Source: Nitrospirota bacterium (GTDB lineage: Bacteria; Nitrospirota; JACRHL01). From it: 33,901 bases of DNA. Positions 22,318-30,163 of this stretch are shown here, piece after piece. Made by a program: the position numbers and the translations under genes. Within the stretch, counting starts at the first letter, position 1, and every line of letters begins with the position of its first letter. The notes under the pieces are model-generated. The model did not search any database and was not told where the DNA came from. It saw nothing but the letters and a program-made list of their open reading frames with translations. The stretch lies in NCBI GenBank assembly GCA_029881725.1, contig JAOUMB010000030.1, positions 1 through 33,901 on the forward strand. The letters run 5' to 3'.

Positions 22318-22683
22318 TCAGGTCACGCTGAAATACATTGCCACCAGGCTTTCCACCACCGTCAGCATGTGCGCGTCCAGATTGGAAAACTGGATGCCCA
22401 TGCCCTCGTTGTCGGTGCGCGCCACCCAGCCGTCGATGATCACCTCCACCGGGGATTCCGCCTCCCACACGATGAACTCGATCCGTACCGGGGTGTCCTC
22501 CGGAAAGCGCGCCTTGTTTTCCACATAGGCGCCGCCGCCGCTCAGGTTGCGCACCCAGCCGCGCACCACCTCGCTGCCGTCGGTCAGAAACACCGCCGCG
22601 CGCAACGGTACACGCACGTCCATGCGCTGTTCGCGGTTCCAGGGGGTGGTGGCCGGACGTTCCGGCCGCTCTGATTCCGACAT
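22318..22683 (-). CDS. Single-domain PilZ protein (c-di-GMP receptor)
   Basis: The 121-aa protein has the PilZ c-di-GMP signature: an arginine cluster REQRMDVR (about residues 17-24) supplying the RxxxR element, and NLSGGG (about 46-51) for the (D/N)xSxxG element. The barrel ends with GWVARTDNEGMGIQFSNLD. Both binding motifs are intact, so c-di-GMP binding is likely. The ATG has GGAGG 7 bases upstream. It is preceded by a consensus TATAAT element and followed closely by the flavoprotein gene. Diguanylate cyclases or phosphodiesterases are not encoded in this window. Confidence 0.88.
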   Translation of the reverse strand: MSESERPERPATTPWNREQRMDVRVPLRAAVFLTDGSEVVRGWVRNLSGGGAYVENKARFPEDTPVRIEFIVWEAESPVEVIIDGWVARTDNEGMGIQFSNLDAHMLTVVESLVAMYFSVT

Positions 22684-22729
22684 GGCTGTGCCTCCACCCC
22701 ACTTGTCGGTCTGAAAACTCCTTTACTTG

Positions 22730-22735
22730 ATTATA
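22730..22735 (-). promoter_or_regulatory. Perfect -10 element of the PilZ gene
   Basis: On the minus strand TATAAT lies about 47 bases upstream of the PilZ ATG, in an A+T-rich stretch. No good -35 is seen at 17 bases, so an activator may be needed. Confidence 0.5.
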
Positions 22736-22919
22736 AAACATGCATTTTTGGTCGATGTTGGCACCCTGACCCGGGAGAATTGCAGGCGTTTCAAATTCGA
22801 AAAAATGCCGCGTGCACCCGTGCAACGTGCATGCTATGCTCAGTTTTTCAAGGGAAACAGGCACCCGCCCTTCGCACCGGGGACGTGGAATGGGGGGCGG
22901 ATCCGGGAACATCAGGGAA

Positions 22920-22947
22920 TTGGCCGCGCGTCCCGGCCAGATACAAT
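22920..22947 (+). promoter_or_regulatory. Candidate promoter for the kinase operon, suggesting a leaderless mRNA
   Basis: TTGGCC and TACAAT are separated by 16 bases. The -10 ends 5 bases before the ATG at 22953, so transcription would start at or next to the start codon. No Shine-Dalgarno precedes the ATG, which fits a leaderless message. Three GTGCA repeats at 22812, 22820 and 22827 lie farther upstream. Confidence 0.4.
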
Positions 22948-22952
22948 ACGCC

Positions 22953-25637
22953 ATGCCGGATGCACGCAAACAGGCGTTTTTAAAGCGCCTGGAAGAGATC
23001 AAGCGGAATTTCCACGAGCAACTCCCGGAGCGGGTGCGCCAGATCGAGCGGGATTGGGAAGTGGTCGCGGTGGGGCAGGCCGACCCCGCCCTGCTGGGGG
23101 AGCTGTATCGAAACGTGCACGGGCTGGCCGGGGCGGGGGGCAGCTTTGGCGCCGACGGGGTCAGCTCCGCCGCGCGGGAACTGGAACTGGTGCTCAAGGG
23201 GCTGGTGGACGAAGACCGCCCCCCCACCGACGAAGAGCGCGATCAGGTGCCGCCGCTGATTGCCCTGCTGGCCGCCCAGGCCCTGGGCGAAACCGAAGGC
23301 GTGGCCGCCTTCACCGCCGAACTCACCGAGCGGGGCAAGCGGCTGGTCTATCTGGTGGATGACGACGGCCTGCTGGCCGCCAAGCTGGCCGCCACCCTCA
23401 CCAGCCACGGCTACGAAGTGCAGTCCTTCGAATCCACCCCCGACCTGCTGGCCGCATGCCGCGCGGAAACCCCCAAGGCCATCGTTACCGACATGGTGTT
23501 CCCGGAAGGGGGCACCGCGGGGGCGCGGGTGGTGGACGAGTTGCGGGGCAAGGTGTACCCCATGCCGCCGGTGGTGCTGATTTCCGTGCGCGGCGACATG
23601 GAGGCGCGGCTGGCGGCGGTGCGCTCCGGGGTGGACCGCTACCTGACCAAGCCGGTCACCGGCAGGCAACTGGCCGCCGCGCTGGACAGCCTGACCGGGC
23701 GCACGCCGGACCGCCCCTACCGGGTGCTGGTGGTGGACGATCAGGAGAGTCTGGCCTCCTTCTATACCGAGGTGCTCAAGGGCGCCGGCATGGAGGTGGA
23801 GACCGTCACCAGCGCCTTGCTGGGGCTGGAGGCGGTGGAGCGGTTCCGGCCGGAGCTGGTGCTCACCGACGTCTACATGCCGGGCTGCACCGGCCTGGAA
23901 CTGGCCGCGGTGCTGCGCCAGGACGATCGCTGGTCGCGCATGCCCATCGTGTTCCTGTCCACCGAGCACAACCTGGACCGGCAGATGGCCGCCATGAATC
24001 TGGGCGGTGACGAGTTTCTGACCAAGCCGGTGACCCCGGCCCACCTGGTTTCGGCCCTGTCGGCGCGCCTCAAGCGGGCCCGCCACATGGCCCACCTGAG
24101 CGATGACCTGCGCGCGGCCCTCACCGAAAGCCGCCAGCGGCTGGAGGCGGTCAGCCGCCACTGCATGGTGGTCACCGCCGACGGCGACGGCACGGTCACC
24201 TCGGTGAACCGGCGTTTCGAGGCCGTGTCCGGGCGGCGGGCGGAAGCCCTGGTGGGCAGCCCCCTGTCGGAACTGTTCGGCCAGGGGTTTACCGCCATGT
24301 GGGCCCATGCCGGGCAGGGGCAGACCTGGAACGGCGAGGTGGAGGCCCTTCCCGGCGAAACCCCGTTTGTGCTGCACGCCACCCTGGTGCCGCACCTGGA
24401 CCGCACCGGCTCCCCGCACCAGTACATGCTGATCGCCACCGACGTGACCGAACACCGTCAGGCCGAGGCGGGCGCCATTCAGGCCAACCGCGCCAAGAGC
24501 GAATTCCTGTCGCGCATGAGCCACGAACTGCGCACCCCGCTGAACGCCATTCTCGGGTTTTCGCAACTGCTGGAAATCGACCCGGAAGTGCCCGACGGGC
24601 CCCGGCAGGCGGTGTCGGAGATTACCCAGGCGGGCAGCCACCTGCTGGACCTGATCAACGACGTGCTCGACCTGTCGCGCATTGAAGCCGGCAACCTGAA
24701 CCTGCGCATGGGGCCGGTGCCCTTGGAACCGCTGCTGGCGGCGGCCATCACCCTGGTGCAACCGCTGGCCGACCGGTATCAGGTTCACATCCATGCGGAG
24801 CCGCTGCCGGACCCGGAGGCCACCGTCCGCGCCGACCCGGTGCGGGTGCGTCAGGTTCTGGTGAATCTGCTGTCCAACGCGGTCAAGTACAACCGGCCCG
24901 AAGGCTCCGCCACCGTGCGGGTGACGGAGGCGTCGGGCCACTGGCGGGTGGAGGTCATCGATACCGGCCAGGGCATTCCCAAGCATCGGGAGGCGCTCCT
25001 GTTCGAGCCGTTCGAGCGGCTGGGGGCGGAGGACAGCGCCGTGGAGGGAACCGGCATCGGCCTGAATATCGTGCGCCATCTGGTGGGCGACATGGGCGGC
25101 GAGTTGGGGTATGAATCCACCGAAGGGCAGGGCAGTTCCTTCTGGTTTACCCTCCCGGCCACCTCCCCGCTAAGCCGCCAGGACGGAGATCAGGCCCAGG
25201 TGGCCGCCGAAGTTGCCGGGGCCGCTCCGGAGCCGGTGGAAACCGGTGCCCCGCGCACGGTGCTGTACATCGAGGACAACCCGGCCAACCTGCGGCTGGT
25301 GAGCGAACTCATGGGGCGCCGCCCGGAGCTCACCCTGCTCACCGCCAGCCAGCCGGAGGAGGGCATCGAACTGGCCCGTACCCACCGGCCGGCGCTGGTG
25401 CTGCTGGACATCGGCCTGCCGGGCATGGACGGCTTCGAGGTGCTGCGCAGGCTGCGCAAGGAGGACGCCACGCGGAACATTCCGGTGGTGGCCGTCACCG
25501 GCAACGCCATGCCCGCCGACCGGGAGCGGGGTGAACAGGCCGGGTTTGACGACTATCTGGTCAAGCCGTTCCGGCTCAACACCTTTTACGCCACCCTCAA
25601 CCAGCACCTGAACAACGACATGCCGGAGACCCCGTGA
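22953..25637 (+). CDS. Soluble hybrid sensor kinase, Hpt-REC-REC-PAS-HK-REC
   Basis: The 894-aa cytoplasmic protein begins with an Hpt domain (about 1-105; phospho-acceptor His56 in NVHGLAGAGGSFG). Two receiver domains follow (about 120-240, Asp180; about 252-370, Asp306), then a PAS domain (about 385-500). The HisKA domain carries His524 in SHELRTPLNAILGFSQLLE, and the HATPase has DTGQGIP and GTGIGLNIV. A third receiver (about 765-885) carries Asp819. All phospho-acceptor residues are present. The first receiver has Pro-Glu-Gly-Gly instead of the usual MPGMDG after its Asp. Having Hpt, kinase and three receivers on one chain makes a complete internal phosphorelay possible. An upstream same-frame start exists, but the ATG at 22953 fits the domain boundary. 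Its stop overlaps the next gene's GTG. Confidence 0.87.
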   Translation: MPDARKQAFLKRLEEIKRNFHEQLPERVRQIERDWEVVAVGQADPALLGELYRNVHGLAGAGGSFGADGVSSAARELELVLKGLVDEDRPPTDEERDQVPPLIALLAAQALGETEGVAAFTAELTERGKRLVYLVDDDGLLAAKLAATLTSHGYEVQSFESTPDLLAACRAETPKAIVTDMVFPEGGTAGARVVDELRGKVYPMPPVVLISVRGDMEARLAAVRSGVDRYLTKPVTGRQLAAALDSLTGRTPDRPYRVLVVDDQESLASFYTEVLKGAGMEVETVTSALLGLEAVERFRPELVLTDVYMPGCTGLELAAVLRQDDRWSRMPIVFLSTEHNLDRQMAAMNLGGDEFLTKPVTPAHLVSALSARLKRARHMAHLSDDLRAALTESRQRLEAVSRHCMVVTADGDGTVTSVNRRFEAVSGRRAEALVGSPLSELFGQGFTAMWAHAGQGQTWNGEVEALPGETPFVLHATLVPHLDRTGSPHQYMLIATDVTEHRQAEAGAIQANRAKSEFLSRMSHELRTPLNAILGFSQLLEIDPEVPDGPRQAVSEITQAGSHLLDLINDVLDLSRIEAGNLNLRMGPVPLEPLLAAAITLVQPLADRYQVHIHAEPLPDPEATVRADPVRVRQVLVNLLSNAVKYNRPEGSATVRVTEASGHWRVEVIDTGQGIPKHREALLFEPFERLGAEDSAVEGTGIGLNIVRHLVGDMGGELGYESTEGQGSSFWFTLPATSPLSRQDGDQAQVAAEVAGAAPEPVETGAPRTVLYIEDNPANLRLVSELMGRRPELTLLTASQPEEGIELARTHRPALVLLDIGLPGMDGFEVLRRLRKEDATRNIPVVAVTGNAMPADRERGEQAGFDDYLVKPFRLNTFYATLNQHLNNDMPETP

Positions 25638-28600
25638 CCGACGCGCCGGAGACGCCGATTCCCCCCTCCACCGACCCGCTCCACCCGCTGCCGCCGTTTG
25701 CCGGCCGCACGCACCTGTCGGGCTTTCTGGCCGCCACGGCGGTACCCGTGCTGCTGCTGGCGGCGCTGGCCTCCTACCTGATCGGCGGCCTGCTGGACGA
25801 CCTGGAGCATTCCCGTGGCGAGCGGAGGGGGCTGCACATCGCCCACGCCCTGTACCACGTGATGGGGCGTTTTCAGGAACTGCGCGGGCTGGAATTGATG
25901 TACGACAGCGGGTCACGCGGGGTGGAGGAACAGATCCGCGGGGCGCAGGAGGAACTCGCCGCCGCGCTGGATGAACTGGCGGACGATGCGGCCACGGCGG
26001 AGTTCGGCATCCGGGTCGAGATCGAGGAGTTGCAGCGGCACAACGTGCCGGAGTTCGGGGCCACCAAGGGCAACACCCCGGATACCGGCAAGCGGCATTA
26101 CGCCCTGCTGTCGGAGGCCATTGCCGAGGTCCGGGTGGCGCAGGCGCTGGTGGCCGACCGCTCCGGGCTGATCCTGCCGCGGGAACTGGACGGCCGCTAT
26201 CTGGTGGACCTGGCCGTGTACCGGCTGGGAGAATTTTCCGACTCCGTGGGTGAAACCCGCGCCATCGCCGCCGGGATTCTGGCCACCGGGCGGGTGACCC
26301 CTCCCGATCTGGCCACCCTGCACGGGCTCACCGCCCGCATGGAGGGGGCGCTGGATCAGGTGCGCCACGACATGGATGTGGTCACCGCCACCGCCCCGCA
26401 TCTGGCGGACGTGTTCCGTCCGTTCCGTGTGCAGATCGAGCGCCGCTCCGAGCTCTTTTCCAAAGAACTGGGCCGGGTGGAGGCGGGGATGCCGGGCATC
26501 CCCATGGAGCGCCTGTTCGAGCTTTCCACCCCCATCCTCGCCATCACCGAAGTGCTGCACGACCGCGCGGTCGACCTGATGGACGGCATTCTCGCCCACC
26601 GGGAGGCGGAACTGCGGGGCAACGTTCAGGCGGTGGTGGCGGCGGCCGGGGTCATCGCCCTGGTGATGATCCTGCTGATCACCTTTTATTACCGCACCAA
26701 CCAGCGCAGCGTCCGGCAACGGGACGAAACCATCCACCTGCTGGACGTGATCGGGTCGGCGCAAACCGAATTCATCAACCGCAAACACCCCCAGGAGGCC
26801 TTCGACCTGCTGCTGACCGGGCTGCTGGACCTGACGGAAAGCGAATACGGTTTCATCGGCGAGGTGCTGCACGGGGACGATGGCAATCCGTATCTGAAGT
26901 CCCGCGCCATCACCAACATCGCCTGGAATGAGGAGACCCGCCGCTTTTACGATCAGGAAGCCCCCAGGGGGCTGGAGTTTTTCAACCTGAAAACCCTGTT
27001 TGGCGCGGTGATGACCAGCGGGGAGCCGGTGGTGACCAACGATCCGGCCAACGACCCGCGCCGGGGGGGGCTGCCGGAGGGGCACCCGGACCTGAACGCC
27101 TTTCTGGGGGTGCCGATCTACAAGGGCGCCGAACTGATCGGCATGGCGGGCATCGCCAACCGGCCGGGCGGGTATTCGCGGGCGATGATCGCCGGCCTGC
27201 GTCCCTACCTGTCCACCTGCGCCCACCTGATTTCCGCCCACCGCACCGAACGGGCGGTGGCCGACAGCGACGAGCGTCACCGGGCGGTGATCACCACCAT
27301 GGTGGACGCGGTGGTGGTGATCGACGACATGGGCACCATCGAGCGCTTCAACCCGGCGGCGGAGCGCATGTTCGGCTATGCGGCGCGGGAGGTCATCGGC
27401 CAGAACGTCAACATCCTGATGCCGGAGCCGTACCACTCGGAGCACGACGGCTACCTTGAGCGGTACAACACCACCGGCGACGCGCGCATCCTCGGCATCG
27501 GCCGCGAGGTGTCCGGACGCCGCAAGGACGGCAGCGTGTTCCCGCTGGATCTGGCGGTGAACCAGATGGAGGTGGCCGGCAGCCGCATGTATGTGGGCAT
27601 CCTGCGCGACATTTCGGAGCGCAAGCGCATGGAGGCCATGAAGGGTGAGTTCATCTCCACCGTCAGCCACGAGTTGCGCACCCCGCTCACCTCCATTCGC
27701 GGCGCGCTGGGCCTGCTGCGCGGCGGAGCGGCGGGCCCCATTCCCGACAAGGCGGCGGAGCTGCTGGGCATCGCCCACAACAACACCGAACGGCTGCTGC
27801 TGCTGATCAACGACATTCTGGACATCGACAAGATTGAGTCCGGCAACATGCCGTTCCGCTTTGTGCCGACCGAACTGGCCGCGTTCATCCAGGAGGCGGT
27901 CACCTCCCATGAGGGGTATGCCCAGCAGCACGGGGTCACGTTTTCCATCACCGGGGTGGACACCGGGCTGGCGGTCAACGCCGATCCGGACCGGATGATG
28001 CAGGTGCTGGCCAACCTGCTCTCCAACGCCGCCAAGTTTTCACCGGAAGGGGGCGTGGTGGAGGTCAGCGCCCGGCGGCGAAATGGCATGGTGCGCATCT
28101 GCGTGACCGACAGCGGCCCCGGCATCCCGGAGGAATTCCAGGCCCGCGTGTTCGAAAAGTTCACCCAGTCCGACGCCACCGATACCCGCGTGTCCGGCGG
28201 CACCGGCCTGGGCCTGAGCATCGCCCGCGCCATCGTGGAAAAACACGGGGGCACCATCGGTTTTTCCACCGTGGTCGGGGCGGGCACCACCTTCCATGTG
28301 GACCTGCCCGAAGTGGGCGATTCCAGTCCCTCCCGTCCGCAGGGGGAACCGTCGGTGGATGAACGGTCCTCGGTACTGATCGTGGAGGACGACGCGGACG
28401 TGGCGCGCATCATCAGCCGGATGCTCGCCACCGACGGCGTGCGCAGCGACGTGGCCACCAGCGGCGAGGCAGGCCTGAAGATGCTGGAGCGCCACCCGTA
28501 CAAGGTCATCACCCTGGACCTGCGGCTGCCCGGCATGAGCGGGGTGGAGTTCATCAACGCGCTGCGCCGCAAGCCACACACCCGCCGGGTGCCGGTGGTG

Positions 28601-29077
28601 GTGGTTTCCGCCTATGCCGGCACCGCCCAGGGGGAACTGGAGGGGGGTGCGGCGGATATCTTCGACTGGCTGGAAAAGCCCATCGACGAAACCCGCCTGC
28701 TGCTGGCGGTGCGCGAGGCGGGGCAGGGGGGAACGGCCCGCGTGCTGCACGTGGAGGACGAGCCGGACGTGCGCCGGGTGGTATCCCTGCTGCTGGAGGG
28801 CAAGGCCACGGTCCGCGCGGCGGCCACCCTGGCCGAGGCCCGAAAGGCGCTGGCGGAGGATGCCTTCGACCTGATTCTGCTGGATCAGGGGCTGCCGGAC
28901 GGAAACGGGGTGGATCTGCTGGAGGACGTGCAGAAGCTGACCGCCGATAAACCCCGCGTGGTGGTGTTTTCCGCCCTGGAGGTCACCCGCGAAACCCAGG
29001 AGCGGGTGGACGCGGTGCTGATGAAATCCACCACCAGCAACGCGCGCCTGTTTGATACAATCAAGGCCTATCTGTAA
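25634..29077 (+). CDS. Membrane hybrid sensor kinase with GAF and FixL-like PAS, two C-terminal receivers
   Basis: The GTG start overlaps the upstream TGA (GTGA), giving 1147 aa. Membrane helices at about 30-53 and 331-351 enclose a helical periplasmic domain. A GAF domain (about 372-540) and a PAS domain (about 550-655) follow. The HisKA has His679 in SHELRTPLTSI, and the HATPase has DSGPGIPEEF and GTGLGLSIA. Two receivers follow, with Asp962 and Asp1084. The PAS contains EHDGYLERY and ILGIGR: His604, Arg610 and Arg624 fall exactly where FixL has the haem ligand His200, Arg206 and Arg220. Oxygen or redox sensing is therefore plausible but not proven. It probably shares a phosphorelay with the Hpt protein upstream and the receiver downstream. 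Confidence 0.88.
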   Translation: MTDAPETPIPPSTDPLHPLPPFAGRTHLSGFLAATAVPVLLLAALASYLIGGLLDDLEHSRGERRGLHIAHALYHVMGRFQELRGLELMYDSGSRGVEEQIRGAQEELAAALDELADDAATAEFGIRVEIEELQRHNVPEFGATKGNTPDTGKRHYALLSEAIAEVRVAQALVADRSGLILPRELDGRYLVDLAVYRLGEFSDSVGETRAIAAGILATGRVTPPDLATLHGLTARMEGALDQVRHDMDVVTATAPHLADVFRPFRVQIERRSELFSKELGRVEAGMPGIPMERLFELSTPILAITEVLHDRAVDLMDGILAHREAELRGNVQAVVAAAGVIALVMILLITFYYRTNQRSVRQRDETIHLLDVIGSAQTEFINRKHPQEAFDLLLTGLLDLTESEYGFIGEVLHGDDGNPYLKSRAITNIAWNEETRRFYDQEAPRGLEFFNLKTLFGAVMTSGEPVVTNDPANDPRRGGLPEGHPDLNAFLGVPIYKGAELIGMAGIANRPGGYSRAMIAGLRPYLSTCAHLISAHRTERAVADSDERHRAVITTMVDAVVVIDDMGTIERFNPAAERMFGYAAREVIGQNVNILMPEPYHSEHDGYLERYNTTGDARILGIGREVSGRRKDGSVFPLDLAVNQMEVAGSRMYVGILRDISERKRMEAMKGEFISTVSHELRTPLTSIRGALGLLRGGAAGPIPDKAAELLGIAHNNTERLLLLINDILDIDKIESGNMPFRFVPTELAAFIQEAVTSHEGYAQQHGVTFSITGVDTGLAVNADPDRMMQVLANLLSNAAKFSPEGGVVEVSARRRNGMVRICVTDSGPGIPEEFQARVFEKFTQSDATDTRVSGGTGLGLSIARAIVEKHGGTIGFSTVVGAGTTFHVDLPEVGDSSPSRPQGEPSVDERSSVLIVEDDADVARIISRMLATDGVRSDVATSGEAGLKMLERHPYKVITLDLRLPGMSGVEFINALRRKPHTRRVPVVVVSAYAGTAQGELEGGAADIFDWLEKPIDETRLLLAVREAGQGGTARVLHVEDEPDVRRVVSLLLEGKATVRAAATLAEARKALAEDAFDLILLDQGLPDGNGVDLLEDVQKLTADKPRVVVFSALEVTRETQERVDAVLMKSTTSNARLFDTIKAYL

Positions 29078-29119
29078 GAACGTGTTTGCAAACTACCGGG
29101 GGGGGAACCGGGAAGCACC

Positions 29120-29509
29120 ATGTCCGACCTGAATCGCATTTTGTACGTGGAAGACGAGGCGGACATCCGCACCGTGGCCCAACTGGCGCTGGAGAGTGTG
29201 GGGGGCTTTCAGGTGATGGCCTGCCCCGGCGGCAAGGAAGCGGTGGCCGCCGCGCCGCAATTCGCCCCGGACCTGATTGTGCTGGATGTGATGATGCCCG
29301 GCATGGACGGCCCCACCACCCTGGCCGAACTGCGCAAGCTGGATGGCCTGGAAAAAACCCCGGTGGTGTTCATGACCGCCAAGGTGCAGCCGCCGGAAAT
29401 CGATTTTTACAAGTCGCTGGGGGCGGTGGAGGTGATCGTCAAGCCGTTCGATCCCATGGCCCTGTCCGATCAGGTGCGCGCCGCCTGGCGCACCGCCACC
29501 GGCGCTTGA
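29120..29509 (+). CDS. CheY-like single-domain response regulator
   Basis: The 129-aa protein is a stand-alone receiver. It has the acidic pair in YVEDEAD (residues 9-15), the phospho-acceptor Asp56 in LIVLDVMMPGMDG, the switch Thr in VVFMTAK, and the lysine in VIVKPFDP. No output domain follows. GGGAAG lies 4 bases before the ATG. It begins 42 bases after the membrane kinase gene and most likely exchanges phosphate with the two hybrid kinases, possibly through the Hpt domain of the first. Its TGA overlaps the TTG start of dtd. Confidence 0.9.
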   Translation: MSDLNRILYVEDEADIRTVAQLALESVGGFQVMACPGGKEAVAAAPQFAPDLIVLDVMMPGMDGPTTLAELRKLDGLEKTPVVFMTAKVQPPEIDFYKSLGAVEVIVKPFDPMALSDQVRAAWRTATGA

Positions 29510-29943
29510 TTGCCCTGATCCAGCGCACCAGCGGCGCCACCCTGTGCATCGCCGGAGACGAAACCGCCCGCATCGGCCCGGGCCTGGTGGCGCTGATCGG
29601 CGTGGTCAAATCCGACACCGAAGCCAATGCCCGCCGCCTGGCGGAGCGGGTGCGCACCTACCGGGTGTTCCCCGATGCGGACGGGCGCATGAACCGCAGC
29701 CTGGCCGACACCGGCGGCGGGCTGCTGCTGGTGCCCAACTTCACCCTGGCGGCGGATACGGACAAGGGCACCCGCGCCGGGTTCTCCACCGGCGCGCCGC
29801 CGGAGGCGGCGGAACAGCTGTTCAACCAGCTGGTCCATCATGCGCGCGCCGCCCACGGTGAAGTGCAGTGCGGCGTGTTCGGCGCCCATATGCAGATCAC
29901 CCTCACCAACGACGGCCCGGTGACCTTCTGGCTGGAGGGGTAG
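29506..29943 (+). CDS. dtd: D-aminoacyl-tRNA deacylase
   Basis: This enzyme removes D-amino acids mischarged onto tRNA. The start TTG at 29506 overlaps the receiver gene's TGA within TTGA and yields 145 aa beginning MIALIQRTSGATL, which aligns with the conserved DTD N-terminus. The motif that is usually SQFTL reads PNFTL here, and the cross-subunit Gly-cisPro motif is intact in TNDGPVTFWLE near the C-terminus. RIF is YRVF, and MNRSLAD is conserved. It is the last gene of the signalling operon by position. The coupling is probably positional rather than functional. The 220 bases after it hold only a short GGCG-CTAAA-CGCC hairpin (29999-30011) and the tRNA-like scar. Confidence 0.9.
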   Translation: MIALIQRTSGATLCIAGDETARIGPGLVALIGVVKSDTEANARRLAERVRTYRVFPDADGRMNRSLADTGGGLLLVPNFTLAADTDKGTRAGFSTGAPPEAAEQLFNQLVHHARAAHGEVQCGVFGAHMQITLTNDGPVTFWLEG

Positions 29944-30045
29944 GCGCGTGCAAGTCTTCTGTGTCTGGCGTCGTTTGATCGCAAGGGAACACAAGATTGG
30001 CGCTAAACGCCTATTGACTTCAGCAAATCGGTGATTAAACAACAA

Positions 30046-30116
30046 GGAGCGGGATGAAAATATCAGCAGATAGGGTGCGATAAAAAGGTTGAGGATTCGA
30101 TTCCCTCCCCGCTCCA
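30046..30116 (+). other. Degenerate tRNA-like sequence (possible integration scar)
   Basis: GGAGCGGG (30046-30053) pairs perfectly with CCCGCTCC (30108-30115), like an acceptor stem. Directly inside the 3' strand is a T-arm-like GAGGA-TTCGATT-CCCTC with one mismatch. The D-arm is missing, the anticodon arm is at best 3 bp and the interior is only 54 bases, so this is not a working tRNA. It lies 48 bases before the low-G+C ATPase gene. A tRNA 3' fragment in this position is typical of an integrase attachment site or its remnant. Confidence 0.45.
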
Positions 30117-30163
30117 GACGTTATTAGGCCCAAGAGAGTCAATATTTAGGCGGAGGTGCCACC

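Noticed and set aside
30046-30116. A functional tRNA gene
   Set aside because: No D-arm, no U33 or proper anticodon stem, a mismatch in the T-stem and no CCA; only the ends look tRNA-like.
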